A DNA stretch of 64,000 bases from Ampullimonas aquatilis (lineage in GTDB: Bacteria > Pseudomonadota > Gammaproteobacteria > Burkholderiales > Burkholderiaceae_D). How positions within the stretch are numbered: the stretch's first letter is position 1; the number at the start of each line of letters is the position of its first letter. The stretch lies in NCBI RefSeq assembly GCF_049675895.1, contig NZ_CP183834.1, forward strand, positions 186,001 through 250,000. The letters are read 5' to 3'. A model generated the notes under the pieces. It searched no databases. It was not told the origin of the DNA and saw only the letters and a program-made list of their open reading frames with translations. This document shows, piece by piece, positions 55,450 through 63,866 of this stretch. A program made the translations under genes and the position numbers.

Positions 55450-56046
55450 TCATTGTCCAGTTGACTGGTTAATCTGGCTTACTTGATCCAGCGTCAGATT
55501 GAGTTGCAATACATTGATGCGCGGCTCGCCCAAAAACCCCAGGTATTGGGGCAGACTATTTTTCTCAATCAATTGCCGTACCTGCTCCATTGAAATTTTA
55601 CGTACATTGGCAATACGTTCCGCTTGATAATAAGCCGCAGCCAGACTGATTTCGGGATCAAGGCCACTGGCCGAAGTGGTGACGAGATCAATCGGGATGG
55701 CGGCCTGGTTGATTGGATCGGCCGCCTGCAATGCTTCAATTCGGCTTTTGATTGCATCCAGGAGAGCAGGGTTGCTTGGCCCCAGATTGGAGCCACTGGA
55801 CGCCAGACCATTATTGGGCATGGGTGCGGTAGCCGAAGGACGGCCCCAAAAGTATTGGGGGGCCGTGAATGCCTGACCGATCAGGCTTGAACCGATGATC
55901 TGACCATCATGTATCAGCAGGCTACCGGCAGTTTGTTGCGCAAACAATAATTGCCCTAGGCCGGTCATGGCATAGGGATACAGTACACCGCAGATCAGTG
56001 TCAGTGCAGCAAACAGGGTGAGAGCCGGACGAATCAGTGATTTCAT
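55450..56046 (-). CDS. kdpC: Potassium-transporting ATPase subunit KdpC
   Basis: 198 residues with one N-terminal membrane helix and the KdpC core (GSSLIGQAFTAPQYFWGRPSAT; SGLDPEISLAAAYYQAERIA). It stabilises the KdpFABC complex and increases the ATP affinity of KdpB. Nine bases separate it from kdpB. Confidence 0.96.
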   Translation of the reverse strand: MKSLIRPALTLFAALTLICGVLYPYAMTGLGQLLFAQQTAGSLLIHDGQIIGSSLIGQAFTAPQYFWGRPSATAPMPNNGLASSGSNLGPSNPALLDAIKSRIEALQAADPINQAAIPIDLVTTSASGLDPEISLAAAYYQAERIANVRKISMEQVRQLIEKNSLPQYLGFLGEPRINVLQLNLTLDQVSQINQSTGQ

Positions 56047-56055
56047 TATCTTCTC

Positions 56056-58173
56056 CTAGGCGAGGTGCAGGACTGAGTGAATCAGGGCCAAAGCCATATC
56101 AATCAGCTTGATGCCGACAAAGGGCAGGGCCAACCCACCCAGGCCATATATCAGCAGGTTGCGTCTGAGCAGCAGTGCGGCACCGATGGCGCGATATTTC
56201 ACGCCTTTCAACGCCAAGGGGATCAGGACAATAATGATCAGTGCATTGAAGATGACTGCCGAAATGATGGCCGATGAAGGGCTGGTGAGGTGCATGACAT
56301 CGAGCGCCTTGAGTTGTGGATAGGTGCTCACAAAAGCAGCCGGGATGATCGCAAAATATTTGGCCACATCATTGGCAATTGAAAAAGTGGTGAGCGCACC
56401 GCGCGTCATCAGCATCTGCTTGCCGATTTCAACAATTTCAAGCAGCTTGGTGGGATTGGAATCCAGATCGACCATATTGCCCGCTTCCTTGGCGGCCTGG
56501 GTGCCGGAGTTCATCGCTACGGCGACATCGGCTTGAGCCAGTGCCGGGGCATCATTGGTGCCGTCTCCCGTCATCGCTACCAGCCGACCTTCAGCCTGAT
56601 AACTGCGGATCAGCTTCAATTTTTGTTCGGGGGTGGCTTCTGCGAGAAAATCATCCACCCCGGCTTCAGCCGCAATGGCGGCTGCTGTCAATTGATTGTC
56701 TCCGGTGATCATGATGGTCTTGATGCCCATTTGACGTAATTCGGCAAAGCGCTCGCGTATCCCGCCTTTGACAATATCCTTTAGTTCAATTGTGCCCATT
56801 ACTCGGCCATCATCTACCACCACGAGGGGCGTACTACCACGACGAGAAATGGCGTCAACTGTCTGGGCTACGGCGGCAGGAAAGTTGTGACCCAGTTCTG
56901 CCACATGCTTTTTAACTGCATCGACCGCGCCTTTGCGAATAGCGCGTTGACCAATGTCAATGCCACTCATTCGGGTTTGTGCGCTGAAATGGACGAATGT
57001 GGCATTGAGTGTCGCCATATCGCGTTCACGAATATTGAAGCGTTGCTTGGCCAGGATCACGATGCTGCGTCCTTCCGGGGTTTCATCGGCCAATGAAGCC
57101 AGTTGTGCGACATCAGCCAGTTGTAATGCACTGACCCCTGGTGCAGGAACAAACTCGGCGGCTTGACGATTGCCCAGTGTGATGGTGCCGGTCTTGTCCA
57201 GCAGCAGCACATCCACATCGCCCGCGGCCTCAACGGCGCGTCCAGAAGTGGCAATCACATTGGCCTGCATCATGCGGCTCATGCCGGCCACACCAATGGC
57301 GGACAACAGGCCGCCAATGGTGGTCGGTATCAGGCAGACCAGCAAGGCAATCAACACGGTGATGGTGATGGGTGACCCAGCACCGGCCGTCGCAACGCTG
57401 AATAATGAAAATGGCAACAAGGTCACTGTGACCAGCAGAAAGATGATGGTCAGTGCCACGAGCAGGATGGTCAACGCAATTTCATTGGGTGTTTTCTGGC
57501 GCTTGGCACTTTCCACCATGGCAATCATTCGATCAATGAATGCTTCGCCGGGATTAGCCGTTACTCTTATTACGAGCCAGTCAGACAAGACCCGGGTGCC
57601 GCCAGTCACGGAAGAGAAATCACCCCCTGACTCGCGAATCACCGGAGCGGACTCACCAGTAATGGCGCTCTCATCAACTGATGCCACACCGTCTGTAACT
57701 TCCCCATCTGCAGGAATAATGTCGCCAGCTTCGACCAGCACAAAATCGCCTTTACGCAAATTGCTCGCGGATATGGGCGTGCTGTTGCTGTCACGGGTGG
57801 GGGCGCTTAATTTGCGTGCCACAACAGTTTGCTTGAGTGCTCGTAAAAAACTCGCCTGCGCTTTGCTGCGTCCTTCGGCCAGGGCTTCGGCAAAGTTGGC
57901 AAATAGGACGGTAAACCAAAGCCAGATCGTATTGGTCAAGATGAACCCAGGGCTTGCTTCGCCAACGCCGGTCAACGCTTGAATATAGAGCAGGCTTGTA
58001 AGGATGGCGCCGATATAGACCACAAACATCACCGGATTGCGTAGCTGATGGCGAGGATCAAGTTTTTTGAAGGTGGCCACCAGAGCGGCATTGAGCAGAG
58101 TGGTATCGAGCAGCTTGAGCTGTGGATGATGGCTCGCGGCATTGTGATTGGTTTCTGATGCTGAAATAGACAT
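56056..58173 (-). CDS. kdpB: Potassium-transporting P-type ATPase subunit KdpB
   Basis: 705 residues. The A-domain motif is ITGESAPV and the phosphorylated Asp is in LLLDKTGTIT. TGDGTNDAPALAQADV completes the P-domain. It energises K+ import by KdpA. Eleven bases after kdpA. Confidence 0.97.
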   Translation of the reverse strand: MSISASETNHNAASHHPQLKLLDTTLLNAALVATFKKLDPRHQLRNPVMFVVYIGAILTSLLYIQALTGVGEASPGFILTNTIWLWFTVLFANFAEALAEGRSKAQASFLRALKQTVVARKLSAPTRDSNSTPISASNLRKGDFVLVEAGDIIPADGEVTDGVASVDESAITGESAPVIRESGGDFSSVTGGTRVLSDWLVIRVTANPGEAFIDRMIAMVESAKRQKTPNEIALTILLVALTIIFLLVTVTLLPFSLFSVATAGAGSPITITVLIALLVCLIPTTIGGLLSAIGVAGMSRMMQANVIATSGRAVEAAGDVDVLLLDKTGTITLGNRQAAEFVPAPGVSALQLADVAQLASLADETPEGRSIVILAKQRFNIRERDMATLNATFVHFSAQTRMSGIDIGQRAIRKGAVDAVKKHVAELGHNFPAAVAQTVDAISRRGSTPLVVVDDGRVMGTIELKDIVKGGIRERFAELRQMGIKTIMITGDNQLTAAAIAAEAGVDDFLAEATPEQKLKLIRSYQAEGRLVAMTGDGTNDAPALAQADVAVAMNSGTQAAKEAGNMVDLDSNPTKLLEIVEIGKQMLMTRGALTTFSIANDVAKYFAIIPAAFVSTYPQLKALDVMHLTSPSSAIISAVIFNALIIIVLIPLALKGVKYRAIGAALLLRRNLLIYGLGGLALPFVGIKLIDMALALIHSVLHLA

Positions 58174-58184
58174 GGCAACCTCGC

Positions 58185-59993
58185 TTAGCGTGCAGAAAAC
58201 AGTTGCAGATGTTCAATGACGGGCCCGAGTGCGAGCGCCGGTACATAGTTCAAGACACCAATCAGAATCACTGTGCCAACCAGCAAGGCAATGAACAGCG
58301 GTCCATGCGTGGGCATCGTGCCTGCCGTTACCTCCAGCCTTTGTTTGGCAGCCAGCGATCCAGCCACCGCCAGGATTGGCACAATCATGGCAAAGCGGCC
58401 AAACCACATCGCAATGGCCAGCAGTAGGTTATAGAAGGGGGTGTTGCTGCTCAGGCCGCCAAAGGCGCTGCCGTTATTATTGGCGGCTGATGAGAAGGCA
58501 TACAGGATTTCGGAGAAACCATGAGCTCCCGGATTGGCTACGCCAACCGTACCGGCTTCGAATATGACTGCCAAGGCAGTGCCAATCAGTACCAATGCTG
58601 GTGTTACCAGAATCGTGATGGAGGTCATTTTCATTTCATAGGACTGGATTTTCTTACCCAGATATTCGGGTGTTCGGCCGATCATCAAACCAGCTATAAA
58701 CACGGCCAGAATGGCAAAAATCAACATGCCATAGAGACCTGAACCAACCCCACCAAAAACCACTTCGCCAAACTGGATCAGGATCAATGGCACAGCACCA
58801 CCCAATGGCATGAATGAGTCGTGCATGGCATTGATTGCGCCACAGGATGCTGCTGTGGTAATTGCCGCAAACAGGGCGGAAGCCTGGATGCCAAAGCGGG
58901 TTTCCTTGCCTTCCATATTGCCGCCTGATTGCAAGAGACTACTGCCCTGATCGACTCCCATAGCCTGCAAGGCCGGGTGCGCCTGCTGTTCGGCCAGCAT
59001 GACTGCAACGGTCATGATCAGAAACAGGATAGTCATCGCACCGATGATGGCCCAACCCTGGCGAATATCGCCGACCATATGACCAAAGGCAAAACAGAGT
59101 GCGACAGGAATCAGAAAGATTGAGAGCATCTGTACCAGATTGGATAGCGCGGTCGGATTTTCATAGGGATGCGCCGAATTGGCATTGAAAAATCCACCAC
59201 CATTGGTACCCAGCATCTTGATGGCTTCCTGAGATGCTACCGGGCCCATCGGCAAGGCTTGGGTACTGGTCGTTTGGGTGGTCATGATTGGATTACCTTC
59301 AGCGTCTTTCAAGGGTTGACCATCCTGATCCGTCTTGGGTTGCTGATAGGTCACAGAATCAAGCAAATGCACTTCTTGGTATGAAGAGAAATTTTGAATC
59401 ACGCCCTGACCCATCAGGAAGATGGCTAAGATGATCGATAGCGGTAGCAAGACATAAAGGGTTGAACGGGTCAGGTCGACCCAGAAGTTGCCAATCGATT
59501 GTGCCGAGCGAAGTGAAAATCCGCGAATGAGTGCAAACGCCACCGCCATGCCGGTGGCGGCCGAGAAAAAATTCTGGCCAGTCAGTGCCAGCATCTGTGT
59601 CAGATAACTCATGGTGGATTCACCTGCATAACCTTGCCAATTGGTATTGCTGACAAAACTCACTGCCGTATTGAAAGCAGAATCAGGACTGACATTGCCC
59701 ATTGCCTGTGGATTGAGTGGCAGCCAGACTTGCAGTCGCTGGGCCGCATAAACAAACAGGGCACCGAGGGTATTGAATGCCAGTAACGCCAGTGCATAGG
59801 TTTTCCAGCCCATGCCAGTGGCTGGTGAGGTGCCTGCCAGACGATAGAGGCTGCATTCGACTCTGCCTAACCAGGCAAGACCGGTAATGGTTTGGCCATT
59901 GCCTACCTTGGCCAGGTAAATCCCCAGCGGATAAGCCAGCAGGAACAAAATCCCCATGTAAAGCGTCAACAGGAGTAGCACTTGTGTGTTCAT
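58185..59993 (-). CDS. kdpA: Potassium-transporting ATPase channel subunit KdpA
   Basis: 602 residues from ATG 59993 (the GTG before it is the alternative). Four selectivity-filter-like repeats are present, such as SFVSNTNWQGYAGE, GTNGGGFFNANSAHP and SSAANNNGSAFGGL. About ten helices. The start codon overlaps the stop of kdpF (TGATG). Confidence 0.96.
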   Translation of the reverse strand: MNTQVLLLLTLYMGILFLLAYPLGIYLAKVGNGQTITGLAWLGRVECSLYRLAGTSPATGMGWKTYALALLAFNTLGALFVYAAQRLQVWLPLNPQAMGNVSPDSAFNTAVSFVSNTNWQGYAGESTMSYLTQMLALTGQNFFSAATGMAVAFALIRGFSLRSAQSIGNFWVDLTRSTLYVLLPLSIILAIFLMGQGVIQNFSSYQEVHLLDSVTYQQPKTDQDGQPLKDAEGNPIMTTQTTSTQALPMGPVASQEAIKMLGTNGGGFFNANSAHPYENPTALSNLVQMLSIFLIPVALCFAFGHMVGDIRQGWAIIGAMTILFLIMTVAVMLAEQQAHPALQAMGVDQGSSLLQSGGNMEGKETRFGIQASALFAAITTAASCGAINAMHDSFMPLGGAVPLILIQFGEVVFGGVGSGLYGMLIFAILAVFIAGLMIGRTPEYLGKKIQSYEMKMTSITILVTPALVLIGTALAVIFEAGTVGVANPGAHGFSEILYAFSSAANNNGSAFGGLSSNTPFYNLLLAIAMWFGRFAMIVPILAVAGSLAAKQRLEVTAGTMPTHGPLFIALLVGTVILIGVLNYVPALALGPVIEHLQLFSAR

Positions 59994-60082
59994 CACAATT
60001 GCTCCGCTTTGAGTAGTGCTACCAGTAAATAAATGAGTAGGCTGACCGAAACCACGGCGCCTGATACATAAAACAGATTCAT
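59993..60082 (-). CDS. kdpF: KdpF small subunit
   Basis: A 29-residue single-helix peptide (starting MNLFYVSGAVVSVSLLIYLL) typical of KdpF, which stabilises the KdpABC complex in the membrane. Its stop and the kdpA start share a base, and its ATG overlaps the stop of the tiny gene upstream, so the whole operon is translationally chained. Confidence 0.88.
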   Translation of the reverse strand: MNLFYVSGAVVSVSLLIYLLVALLKAEQL

Positions 60083-60171
60083 GGCTGTACCCCCAATTTT
60101 TCGCAAGCCTTTACAAATAATCCGCTTAGCAAGCAAAACAGGGCAATGGCACTGATGAAGAGAATATCCAC
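60079..60171 (-). CDS. Tiny membrane protein ahead of kdpF
   Basis: A 30-residue frame from GTG 60171, beginning VDILFISAIALFCLLSGLF, one helix followed by a charged tail. Its stop overlaps the kdpF start by 4 bases (ATGA), as is usual for real coupled genes. A similar small frame precedes kdpF in a number of other proteobacteria, to my recollection. It may be an additional small subunit of the Kdp complex or a leader for coupling. It is too short for confident family assignment. Confidence 0.55.
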   Translation of the reverse strand: MDILFISAIALFCLLSGLFVKACEKLGVQP

Positions 60172-60221
60172 GATGGCGGGCTCCCGAAACGGTGATTGAT
60201 AGCGGAGAGCGTAACGGGAAA

Positions 60222-60276
60222 GGGCTAAAAATTTTCTAAAGATTGCGTAAGCGGGTCTAAAGAAAATCTAAAAATG
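60222..60276 (-). promoter_or_regulatory. Candidate KdpE-binding direct repeats upstream of kdp
   Basis: On the minus strand TTTTTAGATTTTCTTTAGA and TCTTTAGAAAATTTTTAG each contain two TTTAG units one helical turn (11 bases) apart. Such T-rich direct repeats resemble KdpE sites. They lie 50-105 bases before the first small gene and would suit a kdp promoter. Confidence 0.45.
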
Positions 60277-60445
60277 TGACTTGAAAAATCGTAGGGATGT
60301 GCTGATGGCAATTATTTTTAATCGCGCATGTAAGGATTTCCGGTCTCAACCGGTCTTATGCATAAGCGAGTTGCAATGCCCAACAAATTTCACGGCGCGA
60401 CTCGACTTTCCTTGATTAACCATTGCATAGAGATCGGAGTACGTC

Positions 60446-60796
60446 ATGTCTTTCACAACTCTTTCACCTGTATTACGTCGTAGCCTGCTGGCCTTGACTT
60501 TATTGAGTGCAGCATTGCAGGCCCACGCTGCTTTTTCGGTTAAATCACCACTGGGCTCACGAATTGATGGCGCGGTAGTCGATCGCGAAATTCAGATCGA
60601 CAAAAACACACATTGGGTCAATGTGCAAAAAAATGAGCGGATTCGTTTTGTGAATGCCGATACCGGCAAGTCCTTTCAATGGCAGTTTGATACGCTGGAT
60701 CACCCCATCATTGTGTTGAAAAACATTTTGCCCGCTGCTACTGACAATATGAATGTGAAGGTATTTGTGGGTACTTCACCCGATGAAGTGAATTAA
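60446..60796 (+). CDS. CzcE-like periplasmic protein
   Basis: 116 residues. The signal peptide ends near AHAAF (residue 28). The mature domain (GSRIDGAVVDREIQIDKNTHWVNVQKNERIRFVN; SFQWQFDTLDHPIIVLKNI) matches the CzcE heavy-metal-resistance family; CzcE of Cupriavidus metallidurans binds copper. A His in HWVN and in DHPI could be ligands. It has a GGAG ribosome site. An ECF sigma factor operon follows on the same strand after 130 bases. Confidence 0.75.
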   Translation: MSFTTLSPVLRRSLLALTLLSAALQAHAAFSVKSPLGSRIDGAVVDREIQIDKNTHWVNVQKNERIRFVNADTGKSFQWQFDTLDHPIIVLKNILPAATDNMNVKVFVGTSPDEVN

Positions 60797-60925
60797 AGCG
60801 ATGTTGACTTGCGTACAAGTTGGGCGGTACAGATATGGTGGGTGGGTAAAGGCGCATCATGTCTGTAGCTTGGTCGCGCCATTGTGTGGTTCTCTCACTA
60901 TTCAACCATGAGTGAGTGAACCACA

Positions 60926-61450
60926 ATGACAACACAAGAACGCGAATTTGAATTGGCCGTGCGCAGTTATAGCAAAGATATGTACCGCTTTGCTTTTTGG
61001 CTGTGTCACGACCATCATGTGGCCGAAGATTTGGTGCAGGAATCGTTTCAGCGTGCCTGGTCGCATTGGGGCAAGCTAAACGATGCGGTGACATTAAAGA
61101 AGTGGTTATTTAGTATTTTAAGAAATGAATTTCTACGACGTTTTGAACGCAAGCAGATTGATACCGTGGATATGGATGAGGTTGAAATGCCAATGGCTGG
61201 TGGGTTGGGTCTGGATGAGGCGTATGGCTTGCGTCAGATGCTTATGAATGCACCGGTCAGTCTATGTGAACCTTTATTGCTGCAAGTGTTAGGCGGTTAT
61301 TCGGCAGAGGAACTGGCTGAGTTATATCAAACATCAACCGGTGCTGTGACCACTCGATTAAGCAGGGCAAGACAATGGTTGCGCAAGCAATTGCATCAAG
61401 ATAAGCAAGATTTCAGTACGACTTTGAGTAAGGGGGAGCAACTACTATGA
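60926..61450 (+). CDS. ECF-type RNA polymerase sigma factor
   Basis: 174 residues. Region 2 includes YRFAFWLCHDHHVAEDLVQESFQRAW and region 4 includes YSAEELAELYQTSTGAVTTRLSRARQWLRKQL. Its stop overlaps the start of the zinc-finger anti-sigma-like gene (ATGA), the standard sigma/anti-sigma arrangement. Possible targets include the upstream czcE-like gene. No matching promoter pair was identified. Confidence 0.9.
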   Translation: MTTQEREFELAVRSYSKDMYRFAFWLCHDHHVAEDLVQESFQRAWSHWGKLNDAVTLKKWLFSILRNEFLRRFERKQIDTVDMDEVEMPMAGGLGLDEAYGLRQMLMNAPVSLCEPLLLQVLGGYSAEELAELYQTSTGAVTTRLSRARQWLRKQLHQDKQDFSTTLSKGEQLL

Positions 61451-62199
61451 ATTGTCTGGATACCCGACGTATGCTCCTGGCTGATCCGCGTGCCGAATCG
61501 TCGCCGTTGTCGGCGCATCTATCGCAATGCGAAGCCTGCCGAGCGTTTTTGGTACGTTTGCAGCGTGATGAAATCATTTTGCATCAAGCGATTGATATTC
61601 CTGTGCCTGCACAACTTGAAGAGCGTATTCTGCTCAAAATGCAATTGCGCAATCGAGTATCAAATAGCCGGTTGTCAAATCAGTGGCAATTATTTAAAAA
61701 TTGGATAAATACTTGGTTAACGCTGCGACCGCTTGGATTGTCAGCGATGGTCTTGGCCAGTGCCATGTTTGGCCTATGGATGGTATGGCCCAGTTTTGTT
61801 CAGCCTGTCTGGGGAGATCTGATGTTGACGGAAGTCATTGGTGAGCCGGAGGCACTCAAAACGTCACTGGAAGTACCGACACTTTCGGTGCAGGCCGCAT
61901 TGAAAGACTATGGTTTGGCTTTGAAAGCAGGAATGGGTAAAGTGCATTACTTGGACTATTGTGATCTGCCTGGCGGCAAAGGTCTGCATGCCGTGATTGA
62001 AACACCCGATCTGGGCAAGGTCAGTCTGATCATCCCGCCGGTGGGGGCGCATCTTAAACCGGCAACTTCATCGCGTGCTGGCTATACCGCGCAGATCGTT
62101 CGGCTCAAAGCGTCCAGTATTGGTGTGGTCACTGAGCAGCCCGAGAAGCTGGCCGCTTTTTCTGATCGATTGCAAACTTATCTGGTGGCCAGCAATTAA
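61447..62199 (+). CDS. Membrane anti-sigma-like protein (zf-HC2/DUF3379 type)
   Basis: 250 residues. The N-terminus has HLSQCEACRAF, the zinc-binding H-x3-C-x2-C of anti-sigma domains. One membrane helix near 105-123 (LSAMVLASAMFGLWMVW) and a periplasmic domain of about 125 residues follow. The layout matches the DUF3379-type proteins coupled to ECF sigma factors. It probably holds the sigma factor at the membrane until an envelope signal arrives. Confidence 0.82.
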   Translation: MNCLDTRRMLLADPRAESSPLSAHLSQCEACRAFLVRLQRDEIILHQAIDIPVPAQLEERILLKMQLRNRVSNSRLSNQWQLFKNWINTWLTLRPLGLSAMVLASAMFGLWMVWPSFVQPVWGDLMLTEVIGEPEALKTSLEVPTLSVQAALKDYGLALKAGMGKVHYLDYCDLPGGKGLHAVIETPDLGKVSLIIPPVGAHLKPATSSRAGYTAQIVRLKASSIGVVTEQPEKLAAFSDRLQTYLVASN

Positions 62200-62226
62200 G
62201 TGTGCTGATTACATGGGGCAGCTTAT

Positions 62227-63168
62227 TTAAGACTGATGGTCTCTTGGCTTGAGTTCACTGCCGACCCAGCGGGCAAATTCATTACGGGTGCAATTGCCGT
62301 GGTTATGCAGGCCATAACCGTCGACCACCTTGTAAATGACCAGATCAAGCTCTGGATCATCGGAGCGGCGTTCATCGACAATCTGTCGGACCGACCATTG
62401 CTGGCCAGGACGATCATTGCAATAAAACTTGCCTAATTGCACCAGGGGCAAGGCCGCTTGTTGACGTTGTTGTGCCGCGTTATTGGCCAGATCAAACAGG
62501 GCGCGCAGTTCATCAGTGCTGGTGTCAATCACGACATTGAGTTGCGCCATTGCGCTGTTGATATCCACATCCAGCACTTGCTGTCGTGTTGCTGCGGCGT
62601 TCGTCAAACCCCCCAGTGTTTTGTAGCGCATGCGTGCGGCCGGGTAGACTCGCCAGGCAAAAAAATGATTGAATGCCACGGCGATGAGCAACAGGATGAT
62701 GCAGTTCAAACCAACGGGCATGAGCGCATATTGATAGCCCAGCAAATGAATCGATGGACCGCCGATTACCGCCGCCAACGCTGTTGCACCGCCTGGCGGA
62801 TGAATGGAGCGGGTAATGTGCATCACCCCAATGGCCAGACTGACGGCAAGTGCTGCAGCCAGCACGGGGTCGGCAATCAGTCGATAAGCGGTTACCCCGG
62901 CCAGCGCCGAGAGCACATTGCCACCCAGTACCGACCAGGGTTGGGCAAACACGCTATGGGGGATGGCAAATACCAACACTGCCGAGGCTCCCATCGATGG
63001 CACGATGATCACTGCGGCCGTTGGGCCCAGCAAGTATCGTGTCATCAACAGTACGGCAAGCAGGCCCAATAAGCCACCCAGCGTGGCAACGATCTGCTCG
63101 CTGGTCTGATAGGCGGAGGCGGGCCAGCCCATATAGCGTTTGAAGGTGATGAGGTAGCGGTGCAGCAT
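62227..63168 (-). CDS. HPP family membrane protein
   Basis: 313 residues from ATG 63168 with GGAGAA upstream; a TTG start 12 bases earlier covers the ribosome site and is less likely. The HPP domain has about five helices with the motif SIHPPGGATALAAVIGG. A hydrophilic C-terminal part of about 150 residues follows (AQLNVVIDTSTDELRALFDLAN, RNEFARWVGSELK). Bacterial HPP proteins have been proposed as transporters of nitrite in cyanobacteria, but the general function is open. Confidence 0.82.
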   Translation of the reverse strand: MLHRYLITFKRYMGWPASAYQTSEQIVATLGGLLGLLAVLLMTRYLLGPTAAVIIVPSMGASAVLVFAIPHSVFAQPWSVLGGNVLSALAGVTAYRLIADPVLAAALAVSLAIGVMHITRSIHPPGGATALAAVIGGPSIHLLGYQYALMPVGLNCIILLLIAVAFNHFFAWRVYPAARMRYKTLGGLTNAAATRQQVLDVDINSAMAQLNVVIDTSTDELRALFDLANNAAQQRQQAALPLVQLGKFYCNDRPGQQWSVRQIVDERRSDDPELDLVIYKVVDGYGLHNHGNCTRNEFARWVGSELKPRDHQS

Positions 63169-63326
63169 GAGTTTCTCCAATGGATCTTTTTATTGTGAAC
63201 TATTGTGTCATATTGTATTTCCGTGCGCTGGTACGGGGTTATTGTCTTTGCGGCCTTACGGTTTTGTCCGAATCAATGTCTGCTTGGTAAACTGCCAGCC
63301 TCGCTATTTTTTAAGCAGGAGCCCTC

Positions 63327-63617
63327 ATGATTCTTGAAGTCGTTGTGTTTAATATGAAGCCCGGCAGTGCTACCGAATTTGCTACCGTCTTTCCATCTGC
63401 TGAAAAGGTGATCGCATCGGCCAAGGGCTATGTCTCACATACCTTGCAGTCTTCACTGGATACGCCAGATCGTTACATTTTGATGGTCAAATGGCAAACG
63501 CTGGACAATCATATGGTGGATTTTCGTGGTTCCGACAAGTTTGTGGAATGGCGCGCGATCATCTCGCCATTCTTTGCCGAAGCACCCGTGATGGAGCACT
63601 ATGCGCTGCCGCAATAA
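63327..63617 (+). CDS. Antibiotic biosynthesis monooxygenase-like domain protein
   Basis: 96 residues with AGGAG before the ATG. The sequence (ILEVVVFNMKPGSATEFATVF; GYVSHTLQSSLDTPDRYILMVKWQTLDNHMVDFRGS) matches the dimeric alpha/beta ferredoxin-like ABM fold. Members act on quinones or unknown small molecules without cofactors. Stand-alone gene. Confidence 0.8.
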   Translation: MILEVVVFNMKPGSATEFATVFPSAEKVIASAKGYVSHTLQSSLDTPDRYILMVKWQTLDNHMVDFRGSDKFVEWRAIISPFFAEAPVMEHYALPQ

Positions 63618-63683
63618 GGCTGAAAAACATTAGTCATAGTGAAAAAGAATTCAACCCATTTAACCAATTTAACAAAATTATGT

Positions 63684-63756
63684 GGAGTATATTCATATAT
63701 TGACTTGTTATGTGCGTAAATTAATGGGTTTTAAAAATACTGATAGATAGTATATT
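63684..63756 (+). repeat. 73-base dispersed intergenic element, copy 4
   Basis: GGAGTAT to AGTATATT with GTGCG at position 29 and TTGTTA at 22-27. The terminal stem is ATACT-GATAGAT-AGTAT with a T-run after it. It lies 66 bases after the ABM gene stop and 111 bases before the next gene start. Confidence 0.7.
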
Positions 63757-63866
63757 TTTTATTTGTGAAATAGCTAGGGAAACCCCCTTCATCTCATTGC
63801 AATACTTTTATGCCATTACCCTTATTCTTTCAGGACCCTGTTAATTAGTCCAATGAAGGAGTAACA

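Noticed and set aside
57170..57982. 270-codon plus-strand frame inside kdpB
   Set aside because: Antisense to a highly conserved ATPase gene; its Ser/Thr/Ala/Val-rich composition is typical of a shadow frame.
62437..63072. 211-codon plus-strand frame opposite the HPP gene
   Set aside because: The opposite strand encodes a clear HPP protein, and this frame is His/Gln/Arg-rich without any motif.
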